A DNA stretch of 44,248 nucleotides, taken from a virus. Of this stretch, positions 1-7,960 are shown one piece after another. Each line of letters opens with the position of its first letter. The first letter of the stretch is position 1. The stretch spans positions 1 through 44,248 of the IMG/VR virus record IMGVR_UViG_3300020158_000007; one strand, written 5' to 3'. Both the position numbers and the translations under genes were made by a program. The notes beneath the pieces were generated by a model. It ran no database searches. It saw nothing but the letters and a program-made list of their open reading frames with translations, and was not told the origin of the DNA.

Positions 1-254
1 CATTTGTTGTTGCCGCAGTGGGTATTAATATTCCTAGAATTTTTAATCTAATTTTATTAGAGCCGGGCAAGTCATTTACTAGGGTAATACAAAGTATTGG
101 ACGTGGCATTAGAAAAGCAGACGACAAAGATTTTGTCCAGATTTGGGACATGACCGCATCTACAAAATATGCAAAGCGACACCTAACAGAAAGAAAACGC
201 TTTTATAAAGAAGCAAAATATCCATTTACAATTACAAAGGTGAAATATCAATAA
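1..254 (+). CDS. uvsW: UvsW-type DNA/RNA helicase, C-terminal end (partial)
   Basis: The reading frame is open from the window edge, so only the last ~84 residues are seen. The segment GINIPRIFN followed by QSIGRGIRKA matches helicase motifs V and VI of superfamily 2; the Q..GR..R arginines are the ATP-contacting motif VI. In T4, UvsW unwinds branched DNA and R-loops and helps switch replication from origin-dependent to recombination-dependent mode. The assignment to UvsW rather than another SF2 helicase rests on the short tail after motif VI and on the T4-like context. The stop codon overlaps the next ATG (TAATG), which implies translational coupling. Confidence 0.75.
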   Translation, partial: FVVAAVGINIPRIFNLILLEPGKSFTRVIQSIGRGIRKADDKDFVQIWDMTASTKYAKRHLTERKRFYKEAKYPFTITKVKYQ

Positions 255-757
255 TGCAAATATTAACATTAGAAGACAAAACATTCTTCTTAAATGAACT
301 TCCGGAGGAGATTGACGAAGATTTAAGATTTGCTGTATTAGATAATTCAGATAATCAGAATCCAGATCATTTCTTTATTCCTCTTATATTTCTTGAGAGT
401 TTCACTGGTCCTGCTGTGGCATTAAAGATCGGTCCATACGAACTAACTATGCCACTTGACTGGTGTACAATAGTCGGCGACCCAGAAGGACCGGATATGG
501 AAGTTTTACCACTTACCAGCTTAAACGATCGAGGATTTAAAACCTTTTGCTTTAATCCGTTAAGCGGATTTAGACCAGAGTTTTTAGAGATAGATATTGT
601 CGATGTATATCAAGATGTTAAATGGTACTTCCCTAAAATGCGGTCAGGCCAGTTACTCACTACTCCATTACACACTGGACCAAAACCGATATGCGCATTC
701 TTTGTTAAGGAAGTTAGCCGTGCTAGTGAGATTGTAGATTATACTAAATGTTGGTAA
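254..757 (+). CDS. conserved hypothetical protein downstream of uvsW
   Basis: 167 residues, acidic, no transmembrane segment, no catalytic motif I can name. It has a central block (PYELTMPLDW) followed by PLTSLNDRGF and FNPLSGFRPEF, and ends in DYTKCW. The regular hydrophobic strands suggest a compact beta-rich phage protein. The start overlaps the uvsW stop by one base, so it is probably made with uvsW. I infer a role linked to replication or transcription from position only. Confidence 0.7.
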   Translation: MQILTLEDKTFFLNELPEEIDEDLRFAVLDNSDNQNPDHFFIPLIFLESFTGPAVALKIGPYELTMPLDWCTIVGDPEGPDMEVLPLTSLNDRGFKTFCFNPLSGFRPEFLEIDIVDVYQDVKWYFPKMRSGQLLTTPLHTGPKPICAFFVKEVSRASEIVDYTKCW

Positions 758-761
758 AGTA

Positions 762-1061
762 ATGGGAAAATTAAAGCCTGGTGCAACATACATATACGAA
801 AGAGATGGAAAAACTGTATATGCTCGCGAATTAGGGGCTGACCCTAGTACACGTCAAGTAATTGGGTGGGACTATGATCCAAAAGCACCCGACACCGAAG
901 GATATAGGACCTGGTCAAAGAAATTTGCAGACGAGTATTTGTGGAACGAAATTATGGAGGCTGCAAATTCTAATCCTACTTTACAACAAGCACTCGAACG
1001 TGTTAAACTAATATATCACCTGAGCAAAGAAGAAAATGGCAGTAATAAGGGCGATAAATAG
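762..1061 (+). CDS. small conserved hypothetical protein
   Basis: 99 residues. The N-terminal segment GATYIYERDGKTVYARELGA looks like a small beta hairpin domain, followed by a helical C-terminus. It starts four bases after the previous stop. Its last codons contain GATAAATA, which doubles as a late promoter for the next gene. No function is recognised. Confidence 0.65.
   Translation: MGKLKPGATYIYERDGKTVYARELGADPSTRQVIGWDYDPKAPDTEGYRTWSKKFADEYLWNEIMEAANSNPTLQQALERVKLIYHLSKEENGSNKGDK
1053..1060 (+). promoter_or_regulatory. T4-type late promoter for the ferritin-like gene
   Basis: GATAAATA differs from the T4 late consensus TATAAATA at the first base only. The predicted start is near 1066, giving a ~24-nt leader that contains CAGGAGA before the ATG at 1090. 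Confidence 0.6.
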
Positions 1062-1089
1062 ATTTACTGTATATTTCAGGAGATACAAA

Positions 1090-1806
1090 ATGACCCATTT
1101 AACCGGTAAAGAACTAGTAGCAAAAATTCGCGAAGATAATAAACCATTATTTGAAGCCAGTATGATGAATATTCGTCACTGGTTTAAAGACCCTGCTCGT
1201 ACTAAAGAAGAGTATTTACTACACTTCCAAGGTCGTTTAGCAAATGAATATATGAATATGATTGGCATTGCCGAGGCTATTGCCAACTTACCAACATCTG
1301 CACCTGCAGAAGAAATGCTATTATTAACCAAACAAGCACAAGATGAAGCAGTTCATTTCCGTTTGGTTAAAGAAGTGCTAGAGCATATTACAGGCACAGA
1401 AGTCGACACACAAGAATACTTAGATCGTGAATTTAGTCGCAAAACTAATGACAAAGGCGCCGCTACATTAAAATCATATGATGTTGCCAATGATGAAGTT
1501 GCATTAGCAATTTATCAGTTAGTGGCGGAAGGTCGTGCTAGTACAAGTTGGTTAACAATGAGTGAAATTGGTGCTTACGATTCTTTCGTTGCTGATAAGT
1601 ATAATAAAATTGGTAAAGACGAAGCATTCCATAGCAATATTGGTGCTATCCGTTTAGAACGTTTACAAGATGCAGACCCGACAGTTGCAGGCCGTGCCAT
1701 AGAATTAGCCGCTAAAATGCGTAAAGAATTGTATGACATTATTGTTGGGAACACTTGTGACAGCCCCGGCGCTAGAGAATTAGCCGCAACAGCTTACGGT
1801 TGGTAA
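1090..1806 (+). CDS. ferritin-like di-iron carboxylate protein
   Basis: 238 residues from the ATG at 1090, chosen because a clear ribosome site (CAGGAGATA) lies just upstream. It is nearly all helical. Two ExxH motifs (DEAVH near residue 93 and DEAFH near 182) are each preceded by a helix glutamate, the classic E...ExxH pattern of four-helix di-iron oxidases and hydroxylases. Known relatives include MiaE-, PaaA- and R2-like proteins, but I cannot assign a substrate. Its own late promoter points to expression late in infection. A glutamine amidotransferase follows one base after its stop. Confidence 0.7.
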   Translation: MTHLTGKELVAKIREDNKPLFEASMMNIRHWFKDPARTKEEYLLHFQGRLANEYMNMIGIAEAIANLPTSAPAEEMLLLTKQAQDEAVHFRLVKEVLEHITGTEVDTQEYLDREFSRKTNDKGAATLKSYDVANDEVALAIYQLVAEGRASTSWLTMSEIGAYDSFVADKYNKIGKDEAFHSNIGAIRLERLQDADPTVAGRAIELAAKMRKELYDIIVGNTCDSPGARELAATAYGW

Positions 1807-1807
1807 T

Positions 1808-2353
1808 TTGAAGATAGCTCTTACACAAAGAGTTCTGTATCACAAAGGCAGGGCGTATGATAGTATAGAACACGGGTGGTACCGTTACTTACAAAATCAT
1901 ACGCTTTCTTTTATTCCTAATAGACTTGACCAAGACTTTGATACACTGGCAAACGAACACGATTGTCTGATTATTACAGGCGGCGACGATTCTGCAATTA
2001 GACGTACAACCGAGCTTAAATTAGCATCGGCAATGATGAAACAAATTAAACCTATACTTGGAATTTGCCACGGTGCTTTCCTTTTAACAGATGTGTTAGG
2101 GGGTAAAGTTGATCAGTGTGACGGACACATGGATACTGTCCATTCTATTAATTACTTTGGACAAACCCTTGAAGTAAATTCGTACCACACACAGACCATT
2201 ACAAATTTACATTCAACCGCTTCTGGTCTAGCCTACGATAACGACGGTCATTGCGAGGCATGGATTGATCGAAATATAGCAGGAGTAGTATGGCATCCAG
2301 AACGACAAACCACGCCTTGGTTACCATCCGAAATATCAAATTTAATATTTTAA
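1808..2353 (+). CDS. class I glutamine amidotransferase-like protein
   Basis: 181 residues with a TTG start immediately after the ferritin-like stop; no ATG lies at the conserved N-terminus. The nucleophile elbow is GICHGA (Cys87), and WHPER supplies His163 and Glu165, so the catalytic triad is complete. The length fits stand-alone GATase or gamma-glutamyl hydrolase (PuuD-like) proteins rather than a synthase fusion. It could release ammonia for a partner ligase or hydrolyse a gamma-glutamyl compound; the sequence does not decide. It is coupled to the di-iron gene upstream. Confidence 0.75.
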   Translation: MKIALTQRVLYHKGRAYDSIEHGWYRYLQNHTLSFIPNRLDQDFDTLANEHDCLIITGGDDSAIRRTTELKLASAMMKQIKPILGICHGAFLLTDVLGGKVDQCDGHMDTVHSINYFGQTLEVNSYHTQTITNLHSTASGLAYDNDGHCEAWIDRNIAGVVWHPERQTTPWLPSEISNLIF

Positions 2354-2356
2354 CGG

Positions 2357-2386
2357 TTGCATTTAATAGAACAAATAGTATATAAT
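2357..2386 (+). promoter_or_regulatory. sigma-70-type promoter
   Basis: TTGCAT, an 18-nt spacer, then a perfect TATAAT at 2381-2386. A ~30-nt leader with TGGAGC precedes the ATG at 2425. Confidence 0.65.
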
Positions 2387-2424
2387 CAGTACTATAAACC
2401 TAATCTTTTACTGGAGCAAAGAAC

Positions 2425-2889
2425 ATGGCAACAGCAAAACTTGATATTAAACGAGAATTAAATGCAGTAGATCAACGTAATCACTATTTTTACGATAATC
2501 TAACTGACGAGGAAAAGAAAGCATTTAGTCCGTATATCCTTATGCGATATACCGCTAATGTACAAGGCGACAGAGATCTACAGGAATGGTATCTGGAGAT
2601 GACTAACGAACTAGTTAACAAAAACCATTGGTCACTGAGTAAAGGACACAAGGCACTGTTATGGAAATTATTTGCATCTACCGGAACTGGAACGAATGCA
2701 TACCATCCGTATCTTGCAAGTGGCAAAAGAGAAAAAACAAATAAGATTGAAAACTTATTAGCAGAGTTATATCCTGCAATGAAATTTGACGAACTCAAGT
2801 TACTGGCAAAACTAATGGATAAAAAAGACAAAGAAGAATTGTTCGATAAGATGGGGTTTGATAAAAAGCAACGAAAGGAATATGAATGA
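2425..2889 (+). CDS. possible clamp-loader small subunit (gp62-like)
   Basis: 154 residues, helical, charged C-terminus. The layout FYDNLTDEEKKAFSPYILMR, then a helix with EWYLEMTNELVNKN and KALLWKLFA, resembles T4-like gp62 proteins, which carry a Y-x-P-[FY] segment followed by an MN helix and a basic KRW-like segment. gp62 works with gp44 to load the sliding clamp gp45, neither of which is in the window. The similarity is by eye and modest; an unrelated small helical protein is the alternative. It has its own promoter and heads an overlapping operon. Confidence 0.45.
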   Translation: MATAKLDIKRELNAVDQRNHYFYDNLTDEEKKAFSPYILMRYTANVQGDRDLQEWYLEMTNELVNKNHWSLSKGHKALLWKLFASTGTGTNAYHPYLASGKREKTNKIENLLAELYPAMKFDELKLLAKLMDKKDKEELFDKMGFDKKQRKEYE

Positions 2890-3062
2890 AAATAGGACTA
2901 TGGACAGTCGCTGTCACACAAGACGGCAAGGTATATTTAGAAGATAATGACTTTGCGCACGATGTACGATTATATGTTAATGGCGACTTCGGAACTCAGA
3001 CCGCCCATATACAGTATGCGGCAGTATTAGCACGAAAACTAAACGGTACATATACTGAATGA
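2886..3062 (+). CDS. small hypothetical protein (58 aa)
   Basis: 58 residues starting MKIGLWTVAV. The ATG overlaps the previous stop (ATGA) and its own stop overlaps the next ATG. Short beta-prone segments are seen (WTVAV, KVYLED, VRLYVNG) with a helix at the C-terminus. The tight overlaps on both sides make it a real gene; the function is unknown. Confidence 0.6.
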   Translation: MKIGLWTVAVTQDGKVYLEDNDFAHDVRLYVNGDFGTQTAHIQYAAVLARKLNGTYTE

Positions 3063-3733
3063 GTTATAAGATAGTCCCTATGCCGGTTGCTGATATACAA
3101 ACTTTGCTAGGTGAGTCTTTTGTTAAAACATTTCAAAAAGAAATGAATGCAATTATTAAGCCACTAAGAAAGCATATCGAGAAGGGGCGCCCTTTATCTA
3201 TGGGTAAAGAATTGTGGGAGTATGTAATATCCGATTCAATCAAAGGAGCAGAATGGAATGGGGCAGGACATTCATTAATTGATGTTAAACTTAGCAGTGG
3301 TTGCGGAATTGATGTAAAAAGTGTTAGCAAAAATATAAAATCAAAAAACACCACAGAAGCTAGCATGTTTCAAAATTTCAATCAAGATGCCAAAATTCAT
3401 TTTAAAAATAAAGACAGCGACGGTGTTTGGAAAATTTACGTCGACGGCTGGTGTAAAAAAGTAGATTCATTTGATCAGTATTACCTTATCGGAATTATTA
3501 GAGAAAAAGAAACCCTTAATTGTTCGCTATGTTGTTTTGTTGTCAATAAAGGCGATGTTCCTTTTATTGAAGAAAATACCAGGTACACCGGTAAGTCGAT
3601 TAAAATATCTGGACTAGCTGATCCAGACTTTATAAGCATAAGGTACTATAATAGTAAAAGTCGTTTAGAAATCCTATTCACCCAAAAATGCTGGAGCGAT
3701 CCAGAATATTGTTTACCTATTTTTAAATATTGA
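3059..3733 (+). CDS. putative PD-(D/E)xK-fold nuclease
   Basis: 224 residues. A glutamate-bearing helix (MGKELWEYVISDSI, about residues 48-61) is followed by SLIDVKLSSGCGIDVKSVS, i.e. Asp on one strand and D-x-K on the next. That spacing is typical of the PD-(D/E)xK active site of restriction-type endonucleases. The C-terminal half has several tryptophans and cysteines and is not recognised. It may act on host DNA degradation or recombination. The neighbouring zinc-finger gene overlaps its stop. The fold call is by motif only. Confidence 0.45.
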   Translation: MSYKIVPMPVADIQTLLGESFVKTFQKEMNAIIKPLRKHIEKGRPLSMGKELWEYVISDSIKGAEWNGAGHSLIDVKLSSGCGIDVKSVSKNIKSKNTTEASMFQNFNQDAKIHFKNKDSDGVWKIYVDGWCKKVDSFDQYYLIGIIREKETLNCSLCCFVVNKGDVPFIEENTRYTGKSIKISGLADPDFISIRYYNSKSRLEILFTQKCWSDPEYCLPIFKY

Positions 3734-4428
3734 TGATAGCCCTAGTAGATCAACCTTACACTTGCGTACATTGTAATAAGAGTTTTATGAAAGAAAAAAC
3801 TCTTGTTGCTCACATGTGCGAGCGCAAGCGTCGTGCTCTTCAAAAGGATGAAAAACGTGTTCAAGCAGGTTATATGGCATTTAATCGATTCTGGCAATTA
3901 ACACAAAATGCTAAAAAGTTAAAGTCGTATGACAACTTTGCAGACAGTAGTTATTACAATGCATTTGTAAAATTTGGATCGTTTGTTAATAATGTTAATC
4001 CAATCTATCCAGACAAGTTTATTGACTTTGTTATTAAGAGCGGTGTTAAGTTAGACCATTGGTGCAGAGACGAATTATACGAAACATATCTTTACGAAAT
4101 GTTAAAAATTGAGCCCGTAGAGTCCGCAGTACAGCGTAGCCTACAAACAATGATGGATTGGGCAGATGCTAACAATGCTCCGTACTCACATTATTTTAGA
4201 TATGTCAGTCCGAACCGTGCTGTACATCATATTAAAGATGGTAAAATTAGTTGCTGGTTGATGCTTAATTGTTCAAGCGGCACAGAGATGTTAAACACAT
4301 TTACAGACGAACAATTAGAGTTGATATCGCCAGTTCTCGATGCATCGTATTGGATGCGAAAATTTAAAGAAAATAAATCCGATGTTGCATTGGTTAAAGA
4401 AATATGCAAGGAGACAGGAATCGAATGA
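3733..4428 (+). CDS. zinc-finger phage protein
   Basis: 231 residues. The N-terminus carries a C2H2/CCHC-type finger: Cys-x2-Cys-x12-His-x3-Cys in YTCVHCNKSF...LVAHMC. A basic stretch ERKRRALQKDEKR follows, fit for nucleic-acid contact. The remaining ~180 residues are helical and unassigned. The ATG at 3733 is chosen because it overlaps the preceding TGA. Likely DNA- or RNA-binding; partner unknown. Confidence 0.65.
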   Translation: MIALVDQPYTCVHCNKSFMKEKTLVAHMCERKRRALQKDEKRVQAGYMAFNRFWQLTQNAKKLKSYDNFADSSYYNAFVKFGSFVNNVNPIYPDKFIDFVIKSGVKLDHWCRDELYETYLYEMLKIEPVESAVQRSLQTMMDWADANNAPYSHYFRYVSPNRAVHHIKDGKISCWLMLNCSSGTEMLNTFTDEQLELISPVLDASYWMRKFKENKSDVALVKEICKETGIE

Positions 4429-4805
4429 GCAGTACATCAATGGATAAATTCTTACATAGGCATCATATACAAATTGCCGATAACAACAAACGGTGGCATA
4501 GGGCGAAACCGTTAAAAACATATTTTACCGCACCAGATGATTATAATTCGGTTATTAAAGACTTGCAGTACGAGACAGAAATATTGTATACTATACAGAT
4601 ACCCGAGAGTGAATTAACAAGAATAGCAGAATTTGAAGAGCAGGTGTTTAATAACATGGCACAACACGGGCATTTTAATATGTTTGAAATGCTTATGGAA
4701 CAAAAAGAAAAAGAACGCCAGTTAAAAGATACCTATCCGGCAGTAAAGAAAGCATACGAGCAATACAGTTTAATGTTAAAAATGGCACAGAGTGGAGAAT
4801 TATGA
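4425..4805 (+). CDS. hypothetical protein (126 aa)
   Basis: 126 residues from the ATG at 4425, which overlaps the previous stop and has AAGGAGACAGG upstream. An in-frame ATG at 4404 lacks this spacing. The N-terminus is basic and the C-terminus is a long charged amphipathic helix (MEQKEKERQLKDTYPAVKKAYEQ). It overlaps the phosphoribosyltransferase start by four bases. No family is recognised. Confidence 0.65.
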   Translation: MSSTSMDKFLHRHHIQIADNNKRWHRAKPLKTYFTAPDDYNSVIKDLQYETEILYTIQIPESELTRIAEFEEQVFNNMAQHGHFNMFEMLMEQKEKERQLKDTYPAVKKAYEQYSLMLKMAQSGEL

Positions 4806-5323
4806 ATAAGTTAAAAATAGATTACGCCGAATATAAAAATTTAGTATCGGGTATTTGTCGCGACATTACTAAGAGTGGATGGCTACCCGACTATATTGTT
4901 GGCATCACTCGCGGCGGATTATTGCCTGCGGTTATGATTAGTCAATATTTTGATATCCCTTGCCAGACATTAAAGATTAGTCTGCGCGACGATATTAATA
5001 ATGATAGCGAAAGCAACTTGTGGATGGCCGAGGACGCATTCGGAGATAACGAGACCGGCGGCAAGAATATTCTTATTGTAGATGATATTAACGATACAGG
5101 GGCTACTCTTAATTGGCTTCTGGAAGATTGGCAAAGTGGTTGCTTGCCCAACGACGAGCGGTGGGTCAGCGATGTTTGGAACAACAATGTACGATTTGCA
5201 GTAATTGTAGATAACGTAGCCAGCAAGTCTAATGTAAAAATAGAGTATGTTGGAATTGAAGTTAATAAAGCAGAAAACGATGTATGGATCGAATTTCCTT
5301 ATGAGGAGTGGTGGGCAAAATGA
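4802..5323 (+). CDS. phosphoribosyltransferase
   Basis: 173 residues with the type I PRTase fold signatures: an early YIVGITRGGLLPA loop (residues 32-43) and the PRPP-binding motif ILIVDDINDTGAT (90-102) with its two acidic residues. These enzymes transfer ribose 5-phosphate from PRPP to a base; the closest known forms are xanthine/guanine and hypoxanthine salvage enzymes. An insertion rich in Trp, Asn and Asp follows residue 103. It fits nucleotide scavenging during infection and lies in the replication operon. Confidence 0.8.
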   Translation: MNKLKIDYAEYKNLVSGICRDITKSGWLPDYIVGITRGGLLPAVMISQYFDIPCQTLKISLRDDINNDSESNLWMAEDAFGDNETGGKNILIVDDINDTGATLNWLLEDWQSGCLPNDERWVSDVWNNNVRFAVIVDNVASKSNVKIEYVGIEVNKAENDVWIEFPYEEWWAK

Positions 5324-5517
5324 GAGTACCAAAAGAAGGCAGTAAATGGGTCAGTGCTGACATGAAGCAATTCCATGTTGTATATACGGTAGAAATAAGT
5401 AAAAAGATATGGGTACATTATATCGAAGAATTTAATGTAGAGAGCATACCCGGTGAACATGAATATTGTTGCTATCTAGAAAGTTTCCTATTTAGATTTA
5501 AAGAAGTAGTCGAATAA
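5320..5517 (+). CDS. small hypothetical protein (65 aa)
   Basis: 65 residues from the ATG at 5320 overlapping the PRTase stop. Alternating beta strands (FHVVYTVEI, KIWVHYIEEF, YCCYLESFLFRF) suggest a small SH3- or KOW-like barrel. No family is assigned. It is coupled to its neighbours on both sides. Confidence 0.6.
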   Translation: MRVPKEGSKWVSADMKQFHVVYTVEISKKIWVHYIEEFNVESIPGEHEYCCYLESFLFRFKEVVE

Positions 5518-5521
5518 TTAG

Positions 5522-6100
5522 ATGCCAGATATTGATATAGATTTTTTGGATAGAACAAAGGCGCTCGATATACTCGAGCATGTTCCGGCGGCTATTAACG
5601 AAAAAGGCATTTTTAAAAAACATAACACTGGTGTATATTGCCACACTATTCCATCCAATCCTATTACAGGCCTAGCAAGTTTTGATTACAAAGAAGCCGA
5701 GGATAGAGGATACTTTAAATTAGATTTTTTAAATGTAAGTGTGTACAATGGCGTGAAAGACGAATCTCATTTAACTGAATTAATGAGTAAAGAACCATTG
5801 TGGGATTTATTACAGCAGGACGAGTTTACAAATTTACTATTTCATATAAACGGACACGGTGCTGTATTAAGACAAATGTGCCCAACTTCTATAGAACAAT
5901 TAGCCGCTGTGCTTGCAATGATACGTCCTGCAAAACGTTATCTGATTGGAAAAGATTGGGATACGATTATGAACGAGGTATGGGTTAAACCGACCACAGA
6001 CGAATACTTCTTTAAGAAAGCACATGCGATTGCGTATGCGCATGTAATTGTAGTACAAATGAATTTAATTTGCGAAAGCATCAGTTATGAGTATAGCTAA
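5522..6100 (+). CDS. miniature DnaE/PolIII-alpha-like protein
   Basis: 192 residues. In order it has PDIDIDF (residues 2-8), which matches the PD[FI]D[VI]DF motif carrying two catalytic aspartates of bacterial DnaE; KHNTGVY, like KHAGGVV; GYFKLDFLNV, like KFDFLGL with the third catalytic aspartate; a helix ending in AAVLAMIRPAK, like ALVALFRPGP; and FFKKAHAIAYA, like the F-x-x-SHAxAYA helix. The collinearity with palm and fingers of a ~1100-residue polymerase is striking. PHP, thumb, beta-binding and OB parts are absent. Whether it polymerises, binds DNA or primer ends, or is a regulatory relic is unknown. Confidence 0.7.
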   Translation: MPDIDIDFLDRTKALDILEHVPAAINEKGIFKKHNTGVYCHTIPSNPITGLASFDYKEAEDRGYFKLDFLNVSVYNGVKDESHLTELMSKEPLWDLLQQDEFTNLLFHINGHGAVLRQMCPTSIEQLAAVLAMIRPAKRYLIGKDWDTIMNEVWVKPTTDEYFFKKAHAIAYAHVIVVQMNLICESISYEYS

Positions 6101-6102
6101 AA

Positions 6103-7551
6103 ATGAAATTTGAAATAACCGCCCAAAATAAAAAAGTTAAAGGTGAAAGAATCTTTTACTATGATAATGAAAAAAATGAAATAACAGATGCGGCTGGATT
6201 TGTATTAGGACATTCGACTGTTCAAAAATCTCAGCGTAAAGAGACTGTTCCGTTTGATAAAAATAATCCTTTAAAAAAATCTCGCAAAATTACTACAATT
6301 AAAATACAACTTGGGTTAAGTTGTAATTATAGTTGCGATTACTGTAGCCAGCGATTTGTAGAGCGTCCTCCAGAAACTAGCAAAAAAGATATCGATGCCT
6401 TTATGACACAACTCGATGTCCTTGAGTTTTCCGAGGAACAGGGATTACGTGTAGAATTTTGGGGCGGTGAGCCACTAGTATATTGGAAAACTCTTAAGCC
6501 ATTAGCAGAAGCATTTCAGGCAAAATTTAGTCATTGGAATAAAAAACTTGACTTTGGCATGGTTACCAATGGAACGTTATTAACTCCTGAAATATGTAGT
6601 TGGTTATACGATATGGGATTCGGAGTCGGCATTAGTCATGACGGACCAGGTCAACATGTACGAGGACCAGATCCATTTGAAGATCCTAAAAAGAAAGAAA
6701 TTATTTTAGGATTTTACAAACTAATGAAACCACAAAATCGCGTTAGTTTTAATGCTATGATGAATAATAAAAATACAAGTCGTAAAGAAATTTACGAGTG
6801 GTTTGTAAATCTTACCGGCGACCCTAGTGTAAGTATTGGAGAAGGTGGCTTTATTGATGCATACGATGATGCCGCGGCAAATAACTGTTTACTAACATAC
6901 GAAGAGCATTTTGCCTACAGGCGCAAAGCATTTGACGATATCTATAATTCGCGTGGCGGCATTAATTTTTATCTAACTTTTAAAAAGATTGACGATTTTA
7001 TGTCAAGTGCATTAGTACATAGCGAATCAAAATATGTAGGTCAAAAATGTGGTATGGAGTACGAACATACTGTAGCTCTCGATTTAAAAGGTAATGTTTT
7101 AACTTGTCAAAATGTTAGTGTTATCGATCCTAGCAAAAACGGCGAAAGCCATCTTGGCGGCAATTTAGACGATTACGATAATGTTGCATTAAAAGGAGTT
7201 ACTCATTGGAAATCAAGAACAAACGAGATTAAATGTAGTGATTGTCCTGTGTTGCATCTATGTAAAGGTTCGTGTATGTACCTTGATGGAAAACATTGGG
7301 ATATTACCTGTGCAAATGCTTACTCTGATAACATTGCATTGTTTGCCTTAGCATTTGAACAAATTACACGAGGATATATTCCTGTGTTAATTAAAGGCAA
7401 GGGCCTACCGAAAGACCGAGAAGATATATGGGGCAAGGTTTACGAACATACAGAAAAAGCGCAACGGAAAGTTATTCCGATTAAAGTTGTTGCTGAAAAA
7501 ATTGGTGTAATTAACGATGTTGAAATTTACGGAAAATCAAGAGTAGAGTAA
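6103..7551 (+). CDS. radical SAM/SPASM-domain enzyme
   Basis: 482 residues. The radical SAM cluster motif is LSCNYSCDYC (Cys74, Cys78, Cys81, the CX3CX2C pattern), followed by the SAM-binding FWGGEP. The C-terminal half has SPASM-type cysteines: CGMEYE, LTCQNV, CSDCPVLHLCKGSC and ITC. SPASM enzymes (anaerobic sulfatase maturases, PqqE, sactisynthases) modify peptides or proteins using auxiliary iron-sulfur clusters. No obvious precursor peptide lies next to it, so it may act on a phage virion protein or a host protein. It starts three bases after the DnaE-like gene. Confidence 0.8.
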   Translation: MKFEITAQNKKVKGERIFYYDNEKNEITDAAGFVLGHSTVQKSQRKETVPFDKNNPLKKSRKITTIKIQLGLSCNYSCDYCSQRFVERPPETSKKDIDAFMTQLDVLEFSEEQGLRVEFWGGEPLVYWKTLKPLAEAFQAKFSHWNKKLDFGMVTNGTLLTPEICSWLYDMGFGVGISHDGPGQHVRGPDPFEDPKKKEIILGFYKLMKPQNRVSFNAMMNNKNTSRKEIYEWFVNLTGDPSVSIGEGGFIDAYDDAAANNCLLTYEEHFAYRRKAFDDIYNSRGGINFYLTFKKIDDFMSSALVHSESKYVGQKCGMEYEHTVALDLKGNVLTCQNVSVIDPSKNGESHLGGNLDDYDNVALKGVTHWKSRTNEIKCSDCPVLHLCKGSCMYLDGKHWDITCANAYSDNIALFALAFEQITRGYIPVLIKGKGLPKDREDIWGKVYEHTEKAQRKVIPIKVVAEKIGVINDVEIYGKSRVE

Positions 7552-7556
7552 TAATT

Positions 7557-7943
7557 CTACACTAATTGAGTTTTTCTAATATTTCTTACTAGTTGAATCG
7601 ATTTGCGTTTGATACGCTTTTCGGCGATTTCGCTTAAATTAACAGTTGGACCAAACATTAGTTCGACATCTTTACTATTAAATGTTTTAATTGAATATTT
7701 GAACAGTTGCATTTCTTGTTTAAGGAAAATATTAATAGGAATCTTGCGATTACTTTCCCACCACCAAACTTCGCCCATTTCTAGGAATACTCGTCTTTCG
7801 TTGTCATTTTTCAGCACCGATATGTCGTATATGCTAGTAACATAGTTGTCAAAGTTAATTACAATGCCAACATACTCAATGTCGTTGGATTTAATGCAAG
7901 AAACAAAGGGGTAGTTAGTTTGGAACTGGGTAGGCGATGTCAT
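7557..7943 (-). CDS. conserved hypothetical phage protein (128 aa)
   Basis: 128 residues from the ATG at 7943; the longer frame needs a TTG two codons upstream. The N-terminus has small-barrel-like strands (PFVSCIKSNDIEYVGIVINF) and the C-terminus is strongly basic (AEKRIKRKSIQLVRNIRK), consistent with nucleic-acid or protein contact. It is convergent with the radical SAM gene. A perfect TATAAATA late promoter lies 36 nt upstream. Confidence 0.65.
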   Translation of the reverse strand: MTSPTQFQTNYPFVSCIKSNDIEYVGIVINFDNYVTSIYDISVLKNDNERRVFLEMGEVWWWESNRKIPINIFLKQEMQLFKYSIKTFNSKDVELMFGPTVNLSEIAEKRIKRKSIQLVRNIRKTQLV

Positions 7944-7947
7944 TATC

Positions 7948-7955
7948 AATAAATA
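7948..7955 (+). promoter_or_regulatory. late promoter reading into the 7961 virion gene
   Basis: AATAAATA with the ATG only five bases downstream, so the predicted transcript starts at or next to the start codon. Confidence 0.55.
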
Positions 7956-7960
7956 GTGTT

